Positions 1 to 8,325 of a stretch of 32,132 nucleotides of DNA are shown here, piece by piece. The stretch comes from Alteripontixanthobacter muriae. GTDB lineage: Bacteria > Pseudomonadota > Alphaproteobacteria > Sphingomonadales > Sphingomonadaceae. The notes under the pieces are model-generated. The model was given only the letters and a program-made list of their open reading frames with translations. It ran no database searches and was not told the DNA's origin. The DNA lies in contig NZ_JAAFZT010000013.1 in assembly GCF_013336795.1 (NCBI RefSeq), positions 1 to 32,132 of the forward strand. Reading direction: 5' to 3'. Position 1 is the stretch's first letter, and each line of letters begins with the position of its first letter. The translations under genes and the position numbers were made by a program.

Positions 1-1
1 C

Positions 2-103
2 ACCCGTCGCCGACATTCATATCTGGGCGGCATCAGCCCACTCGCGTTCGAAGCCAAGGTGGCATAATGAGAAGGTGACCGGCACAAAACCGTTACAAGT
101 CCA
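2..103 (+). mobile_element. 3' end of an IS3-family insertion sequence (partial at window edge)
   Basis: The frame beginning at base 2 ends in YLGGISPLAFEAKVA followed by tandem stops TAA TGA at 65-70. This matches the usual C-terminus of IS3-family OrfB integrases (a basic RRRH stretch, then SPLAFE). About 35 bases of non-coding tail ending in CGTTACAAGTCCA follow and would be the right terminal repeat. Directly after it the methyltransferase reading frame starts mid-protein, so the element appears to have inserted into that gene. The exact boundary (about 100-104) is inferred from where homology to the methylase begins. The rest of the element lies outside the window. Confidence 0.6.
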
Positions 104-1090
104 CTCAATGCCGGATGGGATACCGAGATCCTCAAGCTGGAGCTGGCCGAGCTCTCCCTGCCCGAGTTCGAGATGGACCTCTCGCTCACCGGATTCAGCA
201 CCGGCGAGATCGACGTGGTGCTTGCAGACAGTCCCGATCCCGATGACGAGGTCATTCCTGCCGTTCCGATCTCCACAAGGGTCCAGACCGGCGACATCTG
301 GCAGTTGGGCGAACACCGCATCGGCTGCGGTGACGGGCGGGATCGTTCCTTCCTTGCGGCAATAGTGGGCGAGGGGGCGCAGATCGACTGCGCCTTTCTC
401 GATCTGCCCTACAATGTGAAGGTCAACGGCCACGTCAATGCAAAGGGCCGTCATCGCGAGTTCGCGATGGCCTCGGGCGAGATGAGCACCTCGGAGTTCC
501 GCAGCTTCCTGTCCGATACGCTGGGTGCCTGTGCATCGGTATCGCGCGAGGGTTCCGTGCACTTCGTCTGCATGGACTGGCGGCACATGGACGATGTGAG
601 TGCGGCCGGCACCGCTCTCTATGGCGACCTGCTCAACATCTGCGTCTGGAACAAGAGCAATGCGGGGATGGGCTCGCTCTATCGCTCCAAGCACGAGATG
701 GTGTTCGTCTACCGCGTGGGCGATGCTCCGCACATCAACAATGTCGAGCTGGGAAAGCACGGACGCTACCGTACCAATGTCTGGGACTATGCCTCGGTCA
801 ACTCGCTGAAGGGCAGCCGCCGCGAGGATCTTGCCCTGCATCCCACGGTAAAGCCGGTCGCCATGGTGGCGGATGCGATCTGCGACGTGACCCGCCAGGG
901 CGAGCTCGTGCTCGATATCTTCCTCGGCTCAGGCACCAGCCTGATCGCAGCAGAGCGGGTAGGGCGTGCCTTTCGCGGTCTCGATATCGATCCGGCCTAT
1001 GTCGAAGTGGCGATGACCCGCTGGTCCGAAATCACCGGCAAGGCGCCGCAGCTGGTGCACCGGGCAGCAGCCGGCGAGGCAGCAGCATGA
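104..1090 (+). pseudogene. 5'-truncated ParB-linked site-specific DNA methyltransferase
   Basis: This is the C-terminal methylase part of a protein that in sphingomonads normally begins with a ParB-like nuclease domain. The open frame begins LNAGWDTE right after the IS3 end, with a stop upstream at 68-70. The first ATG is at 173, giving 305 residues. Beta-class N6-adenine/N4-cytosine methylase features are present: a catalytic motif IV at 401-412, HPTVKP near residue 225, and the SAM-binding motif DIFLGSGTSLIAAE near residue 246. Motif IV reads DLPY rather than the common DPPY. The ParB portion is missing. It overlaps the next gene by ATGA at 1087-1090, indicating an original operon with the DUF5681 genes. 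The role is presumably phage-like or plasmid-like DNA modification; activity of the remnant is uncertain. Confidence 0.8.
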
Positions 1091-1662
1091 GCGGGAGCAG
1101 CGACCGGCGTAGAAGCGGCGGCTCGGACGGGAACAGTGTCGCCAGCAAAACCGGTAGCACGCGGTTCGAAAAGGGCACCTCCGGCAATCCTGCAGGCAGG
1201 CCAAAGCAGCGGCGTCCCCATGTCTCGGCCTTCGACATCATCTTCGACAAGACACTTACCATGACGCAGGGCGGCAGGGAGCGCGAACTCACCGTCGACG
1301 AGGCACTGCAGATGCAGACCTACCAGGCAGCGCTCAAGGGCAGCAAAATGGCCATTCGCAAGGTGCTGAAGATGATTGAGAAGCGGGAGGTGGCGCTTCT
1401 CAAGACTGCGAAGCCTGCTGCAAACAACATGAAGGTAAGCCACCACTATTCTTCCGACAACGCCAACGAGGCACTGCGCATCCTTGGCATAGCCGATGTC
1501 GAACCCTGCTTTGAGAGCCGGATCAAGGTGCACACCTGAGCCACGCAGGCAGCGCTCAGCCGGCCGGGCCGCCGGAAGATCTCGGAGAAGAACATGGAGG
1601 ACATCAGGTTCTTCACCTTCGAACCCGAGAAGCTGCGCTGGCCGCGCGGGAGGATCGCATGA
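1087..1662 (+). pseudogene. DUF5681 protein interrupted by an in-frame TGA
   Basis: The frame encodes a DUF5681 protein, recognised by the N-terminal KGTSGNPAGRPK signature at about residues 29-40. It terminates at TGA 1537-1539 after 150 residues. Reading past that stop, the same frame continues as ATQAALSR... and ends in EKLRWPRGRIA with TGA at 1660-1662, which overlaps the next gene's ATG (ATGA). Relatives carry a Trp in the 'W-A-x-QAAL' context and end in an LRWPR-like tail. The natural reading is therefore a Trp codon TGG changed to TGA in a 191-residue protein. The family's biochemical function is unknown; the GNPxGRPK segment looks like a small basic nucleic-acid-binding motif. A recoded stop is possible but unsupported. 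Confidence 0.75.
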
Positions 1663-2213
1663 GCGATGCCGAGCCGGTCGGCTATGGCAAGCCGCCATCC
1701 GCCACCCGGTTCAGCAAGGGACGCTCCGGCAATCCGAAGGGCCGGCCGAAGAACCGCCATCGATCGTTGCCCTACGATGCCGTTCTCGGGCAGATGGTCA
1801 CGATCCGCGAGGAAGGACGCGAGCGCAGGGTCACCGCAGCCGAGGCGTTCCTGCTTCAGCTGACGCAGAAGGGGCTTGCCGGCGACAGTGCCGCCGCGCG
1901 TTCCTCGCTCGAGGCGATCGAAGCTGCGCGCGCTGCACGGGGCGGGGAGGATGTAGAGCCCATCCACGTCATTCTACTCCAGTCCGTCAGCAGCGGAGCG
2001 GATGCCATTCTCGACACGCTTGATCTTGCCAGGCTGAAATATCCTGCCGATGAGAAGCGGGTCAGGTGGGAGATCAGCCCCTGGATCGTCGAGGCGGCGC
2101 TCGAGCGACTGGGAAGCCGCACGCTGTCAGAAGACGAGCAGCGAGAAGTGTGGCGGAACACCCGCACGCCGCAGAAGGTGAACTGGCCCGACTGGTGGAG
2201 CGTGGACGGGTGA
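1659..2213 (+). CDS. DUF5681 domain-containing protein
   Basis: An intact 184-residue paralogue of the preceding gene. It carries the family signature KGRSGNPKGRPK at residues 20-31 and a shared central motif (RERRVTAAEAFLLQL against RERELTVDEALQMQT upstream). The C-terminus is Trp-rich (NWPDWWSVDG). The start ATG at 1659 overlaps the old stop of the upstream gene as ATGA, so translation was probably coupled. With the internal TGA upstream, ribosomes would now terminate 120 bases earlier, which could lower its expression. Adjacent DUF5681 genes behind a ParB/methylase gene suggest a DNA-modification or phage-derived module. The actual function is not known. Confidence 0.8.
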   Translation: MSDAEPVGYGKPPSATRFSKGRSGNPKGRPKNRHRSLPYDAVLGQMVTIREEGRERRVTAAEAFLLQLTQKGLAGDSAAARSSLEAIEAARAARGGEDVEPIHVILLQSVSSGADAILDTLDLARLKYPADEKRVRWEISPWIVEAALERLGSRTLSEDEQREVWRNTRTPQKVNWPDWWSVDG

Positions 2214-2425
2214 ATGGCAGGTATGCGGCCCTCTGAGATGTCGCTTTTCGGCGCTGTAAGCAGTCGCCTCTTTCCATGATCGATATCCACCGGATAACGA
2301 TCGACCTCCTCAAATGTCACGCGATAAGAAGCTGCCCGCTCTTTTTGCGGCCGTGCCCTGAGGAGGTGACTGGTGAGGGGACTCGAGTGAGCGGAACTTC
2401 TTGGAGTGGCCTCACGTAATAGAGC

Positions 2426-3337
2426 TCAAAATGCTCGCCTCACCTTTCCTACTGCGCGGCGCAGCAGGTGGCTAAGCTTGGCCGCTCGGGCCTGCACGGC
2501 AGCTAAGCACGGATGTTGGTATGGGAATTGAGCTTTCCTGATCGCCACCCATATCGCCGGATCGCTGACGGCGCGTTGCACGAGGTAGGTCTCGAACCAA
2601 TCCAAAAACCGCTTGCGTGCCACGTGGTAGGTGCCACAGCGTTCGCTTTCAGCCATGCAGGACATATCATGTTGACGATAGAACAGCCAGCGGCGACTGG
2701 AAAACCAGACGCTTGTTTCCAAATAGACTTTGGCTAATAATGCTTGGTCTTCATACATCCCGGTGAAGCTATCCTCGCTAGCGCCTACACGCTCCAGAAC
2801 TTCACGCCGGATCATAATCGACATGCATGGTGCCTGTGCTGCTCCCAGCGGGTAGACGGCGGTAGTTGCCGCGCCAGGGGGCACTGGTTGGTCCTGGATG
2901 TGGCCCCCGGGAACGCACTCATCCTCTCCGCCCTGCCAGGAGCGCCAGTAGCATGCCGCCCCTGCAACCATTCCAATTTCGGGATGAGCGTCGAGAATCT
3001 CTAACTGCTCCCGTAACTTGCTTTGTGGCCACACGTCATCGCCGTCGATGAAGGAAAGCAGGGACGCGCGAGCTAGCCGCACACCGGCATTACGCGAGGC
3101 GCTCATCCCGCGGTTCGCATGACCCGGATGCTCTAGGTAAAAACATCTATCTGGATATTGCTTTGCGTAGCCGCGGGTAAGTGCCGTGGAGCCGTCGGTG
3201 GAGCCGTCGTCTACCATGATCAGTTCGAAGTCTCGGAGGTCCTGCGCCAGCACACTTTCGATCGCTTCAGCGATATAGCGTTCGCTGTTCAGGAATATCA
3301 TGACAACACTGACGCGGGGGCCGGTAGCAGCGGTCAT
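2426..3337 (-). CDS. Family 2 glycosyltransferase
   Basis: A 303-residue GT-A fold glycosyltransferase. The nucleotide-sugar binding region begins VSVVMIFLNSERY at residue 9, with the DDG motif at residues 43-45 and the metal-binding FIDGDDVW at about 97-103. A later MYEDQALLAK segment supplies the usual acidic ED catalytic-base position. It presumably adds a sugar to a lipid-linked surface polysaccharide repeat at the cytoplasmic membrane. Its ATG overlaps the stop of the deacetylase gene by four bases (3334-3337), so it is the last of three translationally coupled genes. Donor and acceptor sugars cannot be read from the sequence. Confidence 0.88.
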   Translation of the reverse strand: MTAATGPRVSVVMIFLNSERYIAEAIESVLAQDLRDFELIMVDDGSTDGSTALTRGYAKQYPDRCFYLEHPGHANRGMSASRNAGVRLARASLLSFIDGDDVWPQSKLREQLEILDAHPEIGMVAGAACYWRSWQGGEDECVPGGHIQDQPVPPGAATTAVYPLGAAQAPCMSIMIRREVLERVGASEDSFTGMYEDQALLAKVYLETSVWFSSRRWLFYRQHDMSCMAESERCGTYHVARKRFLDWFETYLVQRAVSDPAIWVAIRKAQFPYQHPCLAAVQARAAKLSHLLRRAVGKVRRAF

Positions 3338-4365
3338 GTTGACGCCCTATTGAGCGTGCGCAGCAGAACCTTTCCAGTGACATCGGGGGCTGAGAGACGA
3401 GGAAGGTTGAACAGATCATAGTTTTTCGAATCGACAGTTGCCGCTCGCGTCGAGCAGGCCCAAGCGAAGCCGACCTCTCGAACCATTGATCTCGTCTCAG
3501 GATCGCAGTCGCCATGTGGGTAGGCAAAGCCGGTTACCGCTCGACCGGCCCATCGACTGCAGAGTACTTTAGATTCGGCGATTTCGACCTGACGCTCGGC
3601 AGGTGGTAGGCTAGTCAGAGGTTGATGGGTCATCGCGTGCGCCCCGATCGTAATGCCCGGCCCGAGGCAAGTAACCTCGGCGGCGCTCATTGGTAGCTCG
3701 TCAGCGTCTGCCGGCACCGGAGGCGCAGTTCGCCGCAGATCGGCCATTGCTTTCTGTCGCTCAGACGGCGGCACTCGTTCGAGCAGCTCCCAAAGTTCCC
3801 GGTAGGCCGCCTGCCGTTCGGTACGTGGTATCTCCCAGGCTCGCCATTTCTGGTCGGGCAGCTCCGTAACAGGCATAGCCGGAATGCGATTTTGCACGTG
3901 CTTTTTCGCAAGAATGAGTGCGTAACGTATCGGTCCTCTCTCAAGCAGGATCATTCGCGCAAGCTCGTCCCACCAAAAGCCATCCCGTCGGCCGATCATG
4001 TCGCCGGTCAGAAAGATTGTGGCCGGTACGGCGGCTTCCGCGAGGAGCGGCGCGGCGCTGGTGAAATTGTCGCGATAACCGTCGTCGAAGGTAATCGTGA
4101 CTGCGTTGGACGGCAGGACGCCTTTCGTCAACGCTGCTACGAAGTCGTCCATTGCGAGGATCTTCCGCGCTTTTGTTAGCGCGCTTAGCTGTTCGCGGAA
4201 CCGTTCTGGCGCGACCGCCAGCCCCCATGGGTCTACCGCCGGTTTCGCCACTCGGTGGTACATTAGTATTGCTGGCTTCTGACCACCGAAGGCCGCGCCG
4301 CTCAAGCGGTACCGTAAAGGGCCTTCGAAACGGCCCAATACTCTGCGGAGCAACGAAGACATCAT
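3334..4365 (-). CDS. Polysaccharide deacetylase (NodB homology, carbohydrate esterase 4)
   Basis: The NodB domain is shown by ILMYHRV near residue 33, the metal/catalytic motif TFDDGYRDN (Asp-Asp at about 94-95), a second metal motif HAMTH in the middle, and FAYPHGD near the C-terminus. These enzymes remove N- or O-acetyl groups from polysaccharide, often during export. I chose the ATG at 4365 because it overlaps the stop of the upstream fusion gene as ATGA; this gives 343 residues. An in-frame ATG at 4416, with AAGG seven bases upstream, would add 17 residues and overlap the previous gene by 55 bases. No clear signal peptide is visible, so the compartment is uncertain. The gene sits between two glycosyltransferases in one operon. 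Confidence 0.87.
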   Translation of the reverse strand: MMSSLLRRVLGRFEGPLRYRLSGAAFGGQKPAILMYHRVAKPAVDPWGLAVAPERFREQLSALTKARKILAMDDFVAALTKGVLPSNAVTITFDDGYRDNFTSAAPLLAEAAVPATIFLTGDMIGRRDGFWWDELARMILLERGPIRYALILAKKHVQNRIPAMPVTELPDQKWRAWEIPRTERQAAYRELWELLERVPPSERQKAMADLRRTAPPVPADADELPMSAAEVTCLGPGITIGAHAMTHQPLTSLPPAERQVEIAESKVLCSRWAGRAVTGFAYPHGDCDPETRSMVREVGFAWACSTRAATVDSKNYDLFNLPRLSAPDVTGKVLLRTLNRAST

Positions 4366-5990
4366 ATGACAGCATCCAGCCGGCGCGCTCGGACTGAAAC
4401 AATTACTGGATAGCATGGATCGCCTTCGTCGAGCTTCGCGCGGTCGACCTCTTCAAGGACTAAGCCTTGAAGGAAGCAAGTGGCGGCATACACATTGCCG
4501 TCGACCCCGACCGAGAAGTTTCCGATTCCGAAAACCTCGCTGAAGAGCCGTTGTGCTGCCTGACCGGTCAACGACCAGTACCAAGTGTGGCCCCATTCGC
4601 CCCGATCGATTGGACTGATCCCCGGTACAGTTAGCAAGAGAATTCCACCTGGCTTCAGGGCGCGGTAGACCTCCTCCACGGCTGCTTTCATGTCGTAGAT
4701 CAGGTGTAAGGTCTGGATTAGCACGATAGAATCGAAAGCAGCTTCGGGAAGCGTTCCTGCCCGCGCGAGATCGCCGACAATGGTGGCTTGCGGTGCACTT
4801 TCCGAAACATGCAGAACGTCTTGCTGTTCGATTTCCTGACCAAAACGCCTGCAGTAGCTCGCGTCTCCAATCTCGAGCGCGCGGCCGCGAATATCCTTGG
4901 CGTTCTGCTCCAGAAAACGCTCCACATAATAGCGGTCGATGGGCTTGCCGCGATCCCAGCCAAAGTCGATGCTGACAGGTTGAGTGCGATTAAGATCCCC
5001 CAAATCCACGGTTCCGAGCGGCAGGTGCTTGCGCGAGCGGCCGAGAAGCTTCCGAATCGGTCTGACCATGTGCTGTGGCAAGCGCTGCCAACCCGCGCGG
5101 ACTGCCCGCCAAGCAATATGGCGAGGAGATAAGCTCATCGCTCGCGCTAAACTTGCGATCCGCTGACTCGCTCCGTGTCCGGCCCGTTCAATAATCTCGT
5201 CAGCGTACCAGCGGCGCCAGAATTTCATCCCGGTCTCCCAAGCCCGACGCTCGGCTGCGTTTCTAAATCCGCGCCTACGATCCAGCCAAAGCACATATTC
5301 AGCCCAGCGTAGCATCTCTGAGCTATTCGATGACATGTTAACGCCGTGTATTCGGTAGAGCGCCACCGTGGCGGAATGGCTCGCGATCGGATGGAGCCGT
5401 GACATGCGGAGGTAGACATCGTAATCCTCGCAGCGACGCAGCCGAGTATCGAAACCACCGGCTGAGAGCAGCTTAGCTCGATCATAGAGCACGGTGGCAT
5501 GCATGCCCACATGATTACCGGTTAGGAGACGCGCGTGCGCTCCCTCCGCCACAGAGGTGAAGCGCGGCCCGCCAATTGGTATGAGATGGTCGTCCACTCG
5601 CATGTGTCCGCCGTAGACGAAGCCTGCGCTGGGATGAGTATCGAAACAGCTGACGCCGGCCGCCAGAGCTTCGGGTGTAAGGAGGTCGTCAGCGTCGAGA
5701 AAGAGGACTCGCTGCGCGCTTGCCTGCTTGAGACCAGCGTTACGAGCCGCTGACAATCCGGCATTCGCCTGCCGCTTCAGGAGAACGTTCGGGTATTCCT
5801 CAGTCACTGCAGATGGATCATCAGTTGACCCATCATCGACGACGATGATTTCGTCAGGGGACAACGTCTGAGCCATTACACTGTCGAGAGCCGCGGCGAG
5901 ATAATGCGCGTGATTGTAAGTCGCAATGATGACACTCACCCCGGAGGGTGCACGCTGGCTAGGCGTCGCAGGGCTTCTGAGTCGATCCAT
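4362..5990 (-). CDS. GT2 glycosyltransferase fused to a SAM-dependent methyltransferase
   Basis: A 542-residue two-domain protein. The N-terminal half is a GT-A glycosyltransferase: VSVIIATYNH at 18-27, DDGST at 52-56, FLDADDLL at 97-104 and a CEDYDVY catalytic-base segment. After a basic linker (around residues 290-340) comes a class I methyltransferase: ALEIGD for SAM binding near residue 370, VLIQTLHLI, and the motif RALKPGGILLLTVPG near residue 450. It probably adds a sugar and methylates a sugar in the same glycan, a possible chain-capping arrangement. It is the first gene of a three-gene coupled set running leftward. The promoter should lie in the 5991-6464 intergenic stretch; no strong ribosome site is seen. 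Confidence 0.88.
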   Translation of the reverse strand: MDRLRSPATPSQRAPSGVSVIIATYNHAHYLAAALDSVMAQTLSPDEIIVVDDGSTDDPSAVTEEYPNVLLKRQANAGLSAARNAGLKQASAQRVLFLDADDLLTPEALAAGVSCFDTHPSAGFVYGGHMRVDDHLIPIGGPRFTSVAEGAHARLLTGNHVGMHATVLYDRAKLLSAGGFDTRLRRCEDYDVYLRMSRLHPIASHSATVALYRIHGVNMSSNSSEMLRWAEYVLWLDRRRGFRNAAERRAWETGMKFWRRWYADEIIERAGHGASQRIASLARAMSLSPRHIAWRAVRAGWQRLPQHMVRPIRKLLGRSRKHLPLGTVDLGDLNRTQPVSIDFGWDRGKPIDRYYVERFLEQNAKDIRGRALEIGDASYCRRFGQEIEQQDVLHVSESAPQATIVGDLARAGTLPEAAFDSIVLIQTLHLIYDMKAAVEEVYRALKPGGILLLTVPGISPIDRGEWGHTWYWSLTGQAAQRLFSEVFGIGNFSVGVDGNVYAATCFLQGLVLEEVDRAKLDEGDPCYPVIVSVRARRLDAVI

Positions 5991-6464
5991 GTCGCTTCTC
6001 GCCTCTTTCGGTTGATTGCAGCTACCGCAGTTCGCAGTGGGGTTCTACAATGAGCATCGTGCAGTCACGGCATACGCGAGAGGTCGGCGATTCATCACTT
6101 TAGCGCACGTGGACGCGAGCTTGCTCTACAAATAGCATAGCCTCATTTGAATGGAGGTTCCAACGGTCGGCTTCAAAATATATCGGGTGGTCCTGCTAAC
6201 AAGCCCTGTGATATATAACGCGTTCGTGGGCCAAAGTGGCTTATGCTGCTTCGCGGCTAGAGCTCGAAAGGATGATGCGGTGCCCCGTGACGGAATCGAG
6301 GATCATACCTCATCAGATCAGGATCAGGCGAGGCTTCCGGCTTACAGTTCCACACGATCGGCAGAATCAATTGCGATATTTAGCTCGAAAGAATCAGTCT
6401 CGCTCCTCCAAAAAGATCCTGATCGTCGAGAAATTAGCTCACCTATCGTCAGCCGCGGCTCAGT
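5991..6464 (+). other. Divergent intergenic region without a recognisable gene
   Basis: About 470 bases separate the leftward glycosyltransferase operon from the rightward ABC exporter, so at least two promoters should lie here. A reading frame at 6151-6468 has no recognisable protein motif and no good ribosome site and looks spurious. No convincing terminator, operator repeat or RNA gene was seen. Confidence 0.5.
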
Positions 6465-8279
6465 ATGATCTGCGCGTTCATGGCGTGGCGAGATGTTCCT
6501 CAACTCACCGCAATCGCTCGCCAATACTACTGGTCTATACCGGTAGTGGTCTTTTTTGGAGTCCTGAACGGAGCGCTAGAAGGGCTGGCGATTGGCCTTT
6601 TGGTTCCGCTTCTGTCGACCCTTTTAGGAGATGTTAATAGCTCAAATCAATCTTCTGGCATCTTCGCTCAATTGCAAGATTTCGGCAGTGCGTATCCACC
6701 GGATCAAAGAATTTGGTTTATCGCTGGCATGATGCTGGTCTTTGTCATTCTCAAGGGGGCCGCGCAAATCTCATCCAACCTGTTTTCCGGATGGATCTAC
6801 GGGCGCATCGCTCACGACATACTTACGCAGTTATCACAGAGCGTTCAAAGTAGAAGCTATGCATTCCATCTAAGTGTAGAACCCAGCAAACTCGTGAACG
6901 TAATAAGTACAGAATCTTGGCGGGTTGCTGATGCCTTCCGCGACGCTTTAGCAAGCGTGTCAAGTATCGCAAAAATAGCTATATTCGCCGTTATTCTTTT
7001 TTCAATAAGCTGGATTCTTTTTCTCATCGTTGTGCTAGGAGCTTTAACAGTCCGAATTGTGCAGAGCCGCGGTATGTTGCGTCTCGAAGAATGTAGTGCA
7101 TCCTCGGGAGCTGCTAACGAGCATCTCGCACAACGGATGCTTTTCGCGGTGTACGGTGCGCGAGTCATCAGGCTCTTTGACCAGGGCGCCGATGAGCACG
7201 ATCGCTTTGCTGCGGCGTCAGACCGTCTTCGTGAGATCTTTTTGAGGATGGACAGAATTTCTGGCGCAACTGCAGCGCTCCTAGAAAGCCTCCATGCATT
7301 TCTCATCCTGATCGTCCTGCTCCTGGGCGTTTTCCTTGGAGTCTCTCTTCCCGTGTTGGCGGCTTTCCTCGTGCTGCTTAACCGCATGCAGCCGCACCTC
7401 CGACAGATGGAGGCAGCAGCGTTATCGGTCTCCAGTACATCGGCTCAGCTCCAAGAGGTTGAATGGCTGCTTTCTCGTGATCGATCGTCTGTCGGCGTAA
7501 CGAGGGGGTTACCTTTTGAGAGTCTCCAGTCATCAGTGGACTTCGTCGATGTGACCTTCTGCTATGAGGGCCGAAAAGAAGAAGCAGCACTTGATTCGGT
7601 TAGCTTCAGTATCCCGGCTGGCAGCACCACCGCGATAATTGGCCGCTCGGGCTCTGGAAAATCTACTGTCGTGAACTTGATAACCAAGCTTCTCACCCCG
7701 CAGCACGGTGTGATCATGATCGATGGCACTCCATTGTCACAAATCGATCATCAACAATGGATCAGGGCCATTGGTATTGCGGGGCAAGATATAGATCTCG
7801 TAGATGGTACAATTGCTGAAAACATCTCTTTTGGCCTTCCCGACCTGTCGGCCGACAGCATCAGAGAGGCCAGTCGAATAGCACACGCCAATGAGTTTAT
7901 CGAAGGGCTGCCTCAGCGTTACGATACAGTGGTCGGAAGTCGAGGCTTAGCTCTATCTGGCGGCCAGAGGCAAAGAATTGGTATCGCGCGAGCAATTGCA
8001 CGGAAACCTGACTTGTTGATACTCGATGAGGCGACTAATGCTGTTGACGGGTTATCCGAAGAGGGCCTGCTAACACTGCTGAGTGAGACAGGGGGGGCTC
8101 GGACTACCTTAGTGATAAGTCATCGCCCCGCAACACTCATGTACTGCGAACAAGGCATAGTCATTTCAGAGGGGAAAGTCGTTCAGGCGGGAAGCTTGTC
8201 TGAACTTGCTGAGTTTAAGAGTATGTCTGAGAGAGAGCGCTCTGCTCGTCCTCGCAGTAGCCAGGCACACCATAATTGA
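6465..8279 (+). CDS. ABC exporter, fused permease and ATPase (glycan flippase type)
   Basis: A 604-residue half-transporter. Residues 1-320 hold about six hydrophobic membrane segments, including two near residues 25-55 and 85-110. The ATPase domain follows, with Walker A GRSGSGKST near 393, the signature LSGGQRQR near 496, Walker B LLILDEAT near 518 and a switch His in VISHRP. The protein should act as a homodimer in the inner membrane. Placed in a glycosyltransferase island, it most plausibly flips or exports lipid-linked glycan, in the manner of MsbA or PglK. Start is ATG 6465 or ATG 6480; neither has a clear Shine-Dalgarno. The gene is visibly more A/T-rich than its neighbours, suggesting separate acquisition. 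Drug or lipid export is an alternative. Confidence 0.88.
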   Translation: MICAFMAWRDVPQLTAIARQYYWSIPVVVFFGVLNGALEGLAIGLLVPLLSTLLGDVNSSNQSSGIFAQLQDFGSAYPPDQRIWFIAGMMLVFVILKGAAQISSNLFSGWIYGRIAHDILTQLSQSVQSRSYAFHLSVEPSKLVNVISTESWRVADAFRDALASVSSIAKIAIFAVILFSISWILFLIVVLGALTVRIVQSRGMLRLEECSASSGAANEHLAQRMLFAVYGARVIRLFDQGADEHDRFAAASDRLREIFLRMDRISGATAALLESLHAFLILIVLLLGVFLGVSLPVLAAFLVLLNRMQPHLRQMEAAALSVSSTSAQLQEVEWLLSRDRSSVGVTRGLPFESLQSSVDFVDVTFCYEGRKEEAALDSVSFSIPAGSTTAIIGRSGSGKSTVVNLITKLLTPQHGVIMIDGTPLSQIDHQQWIRAIGIAGQDIDLVDGTIAENISFGLPDLSADSIREASRIAHANEFIEGLPQRYDTVVGSRGLALSGGQRQRIGIARAIARKPDLLILDEATNAVDGLSEEGLLTLLSETGGARTTLVISHRPATLMYCEQGIVISEGKVVQAGSLSELAEFKSMSERERSARPRSSQAHHN

Positions 8280-8325
8280 CGCAAAAATCATTGCCTATTC
8301 CATTACGCGCTGCCACTTGGATTTC

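Noticed and set aside
17-841. A 274-residue minus-strand open frame over the methylase
   Set aside because: The plus strand has clear methylase motifs in this region; the reverse frame has no recognisable domain.
1537-1539. UGA recoding (selenocysteine or Trp) in the DUF5681 gene
   Set aside because: No SECIS-like structure is evident, the expected residue is Trp, and many other genes in the window stop normally at TGA.
997-1698. A 233-residue minus-strand open frame over the DUF5681 gene
   Set aside because: It is antisense to two overlapping genes with family signatures and shows no motif.
6151-6468. A possible small gene before the ABC exporter
   Set aside because: No protein family, membrane segment or ribosome site was recognisable, and a second frame of similar length overlaps it.
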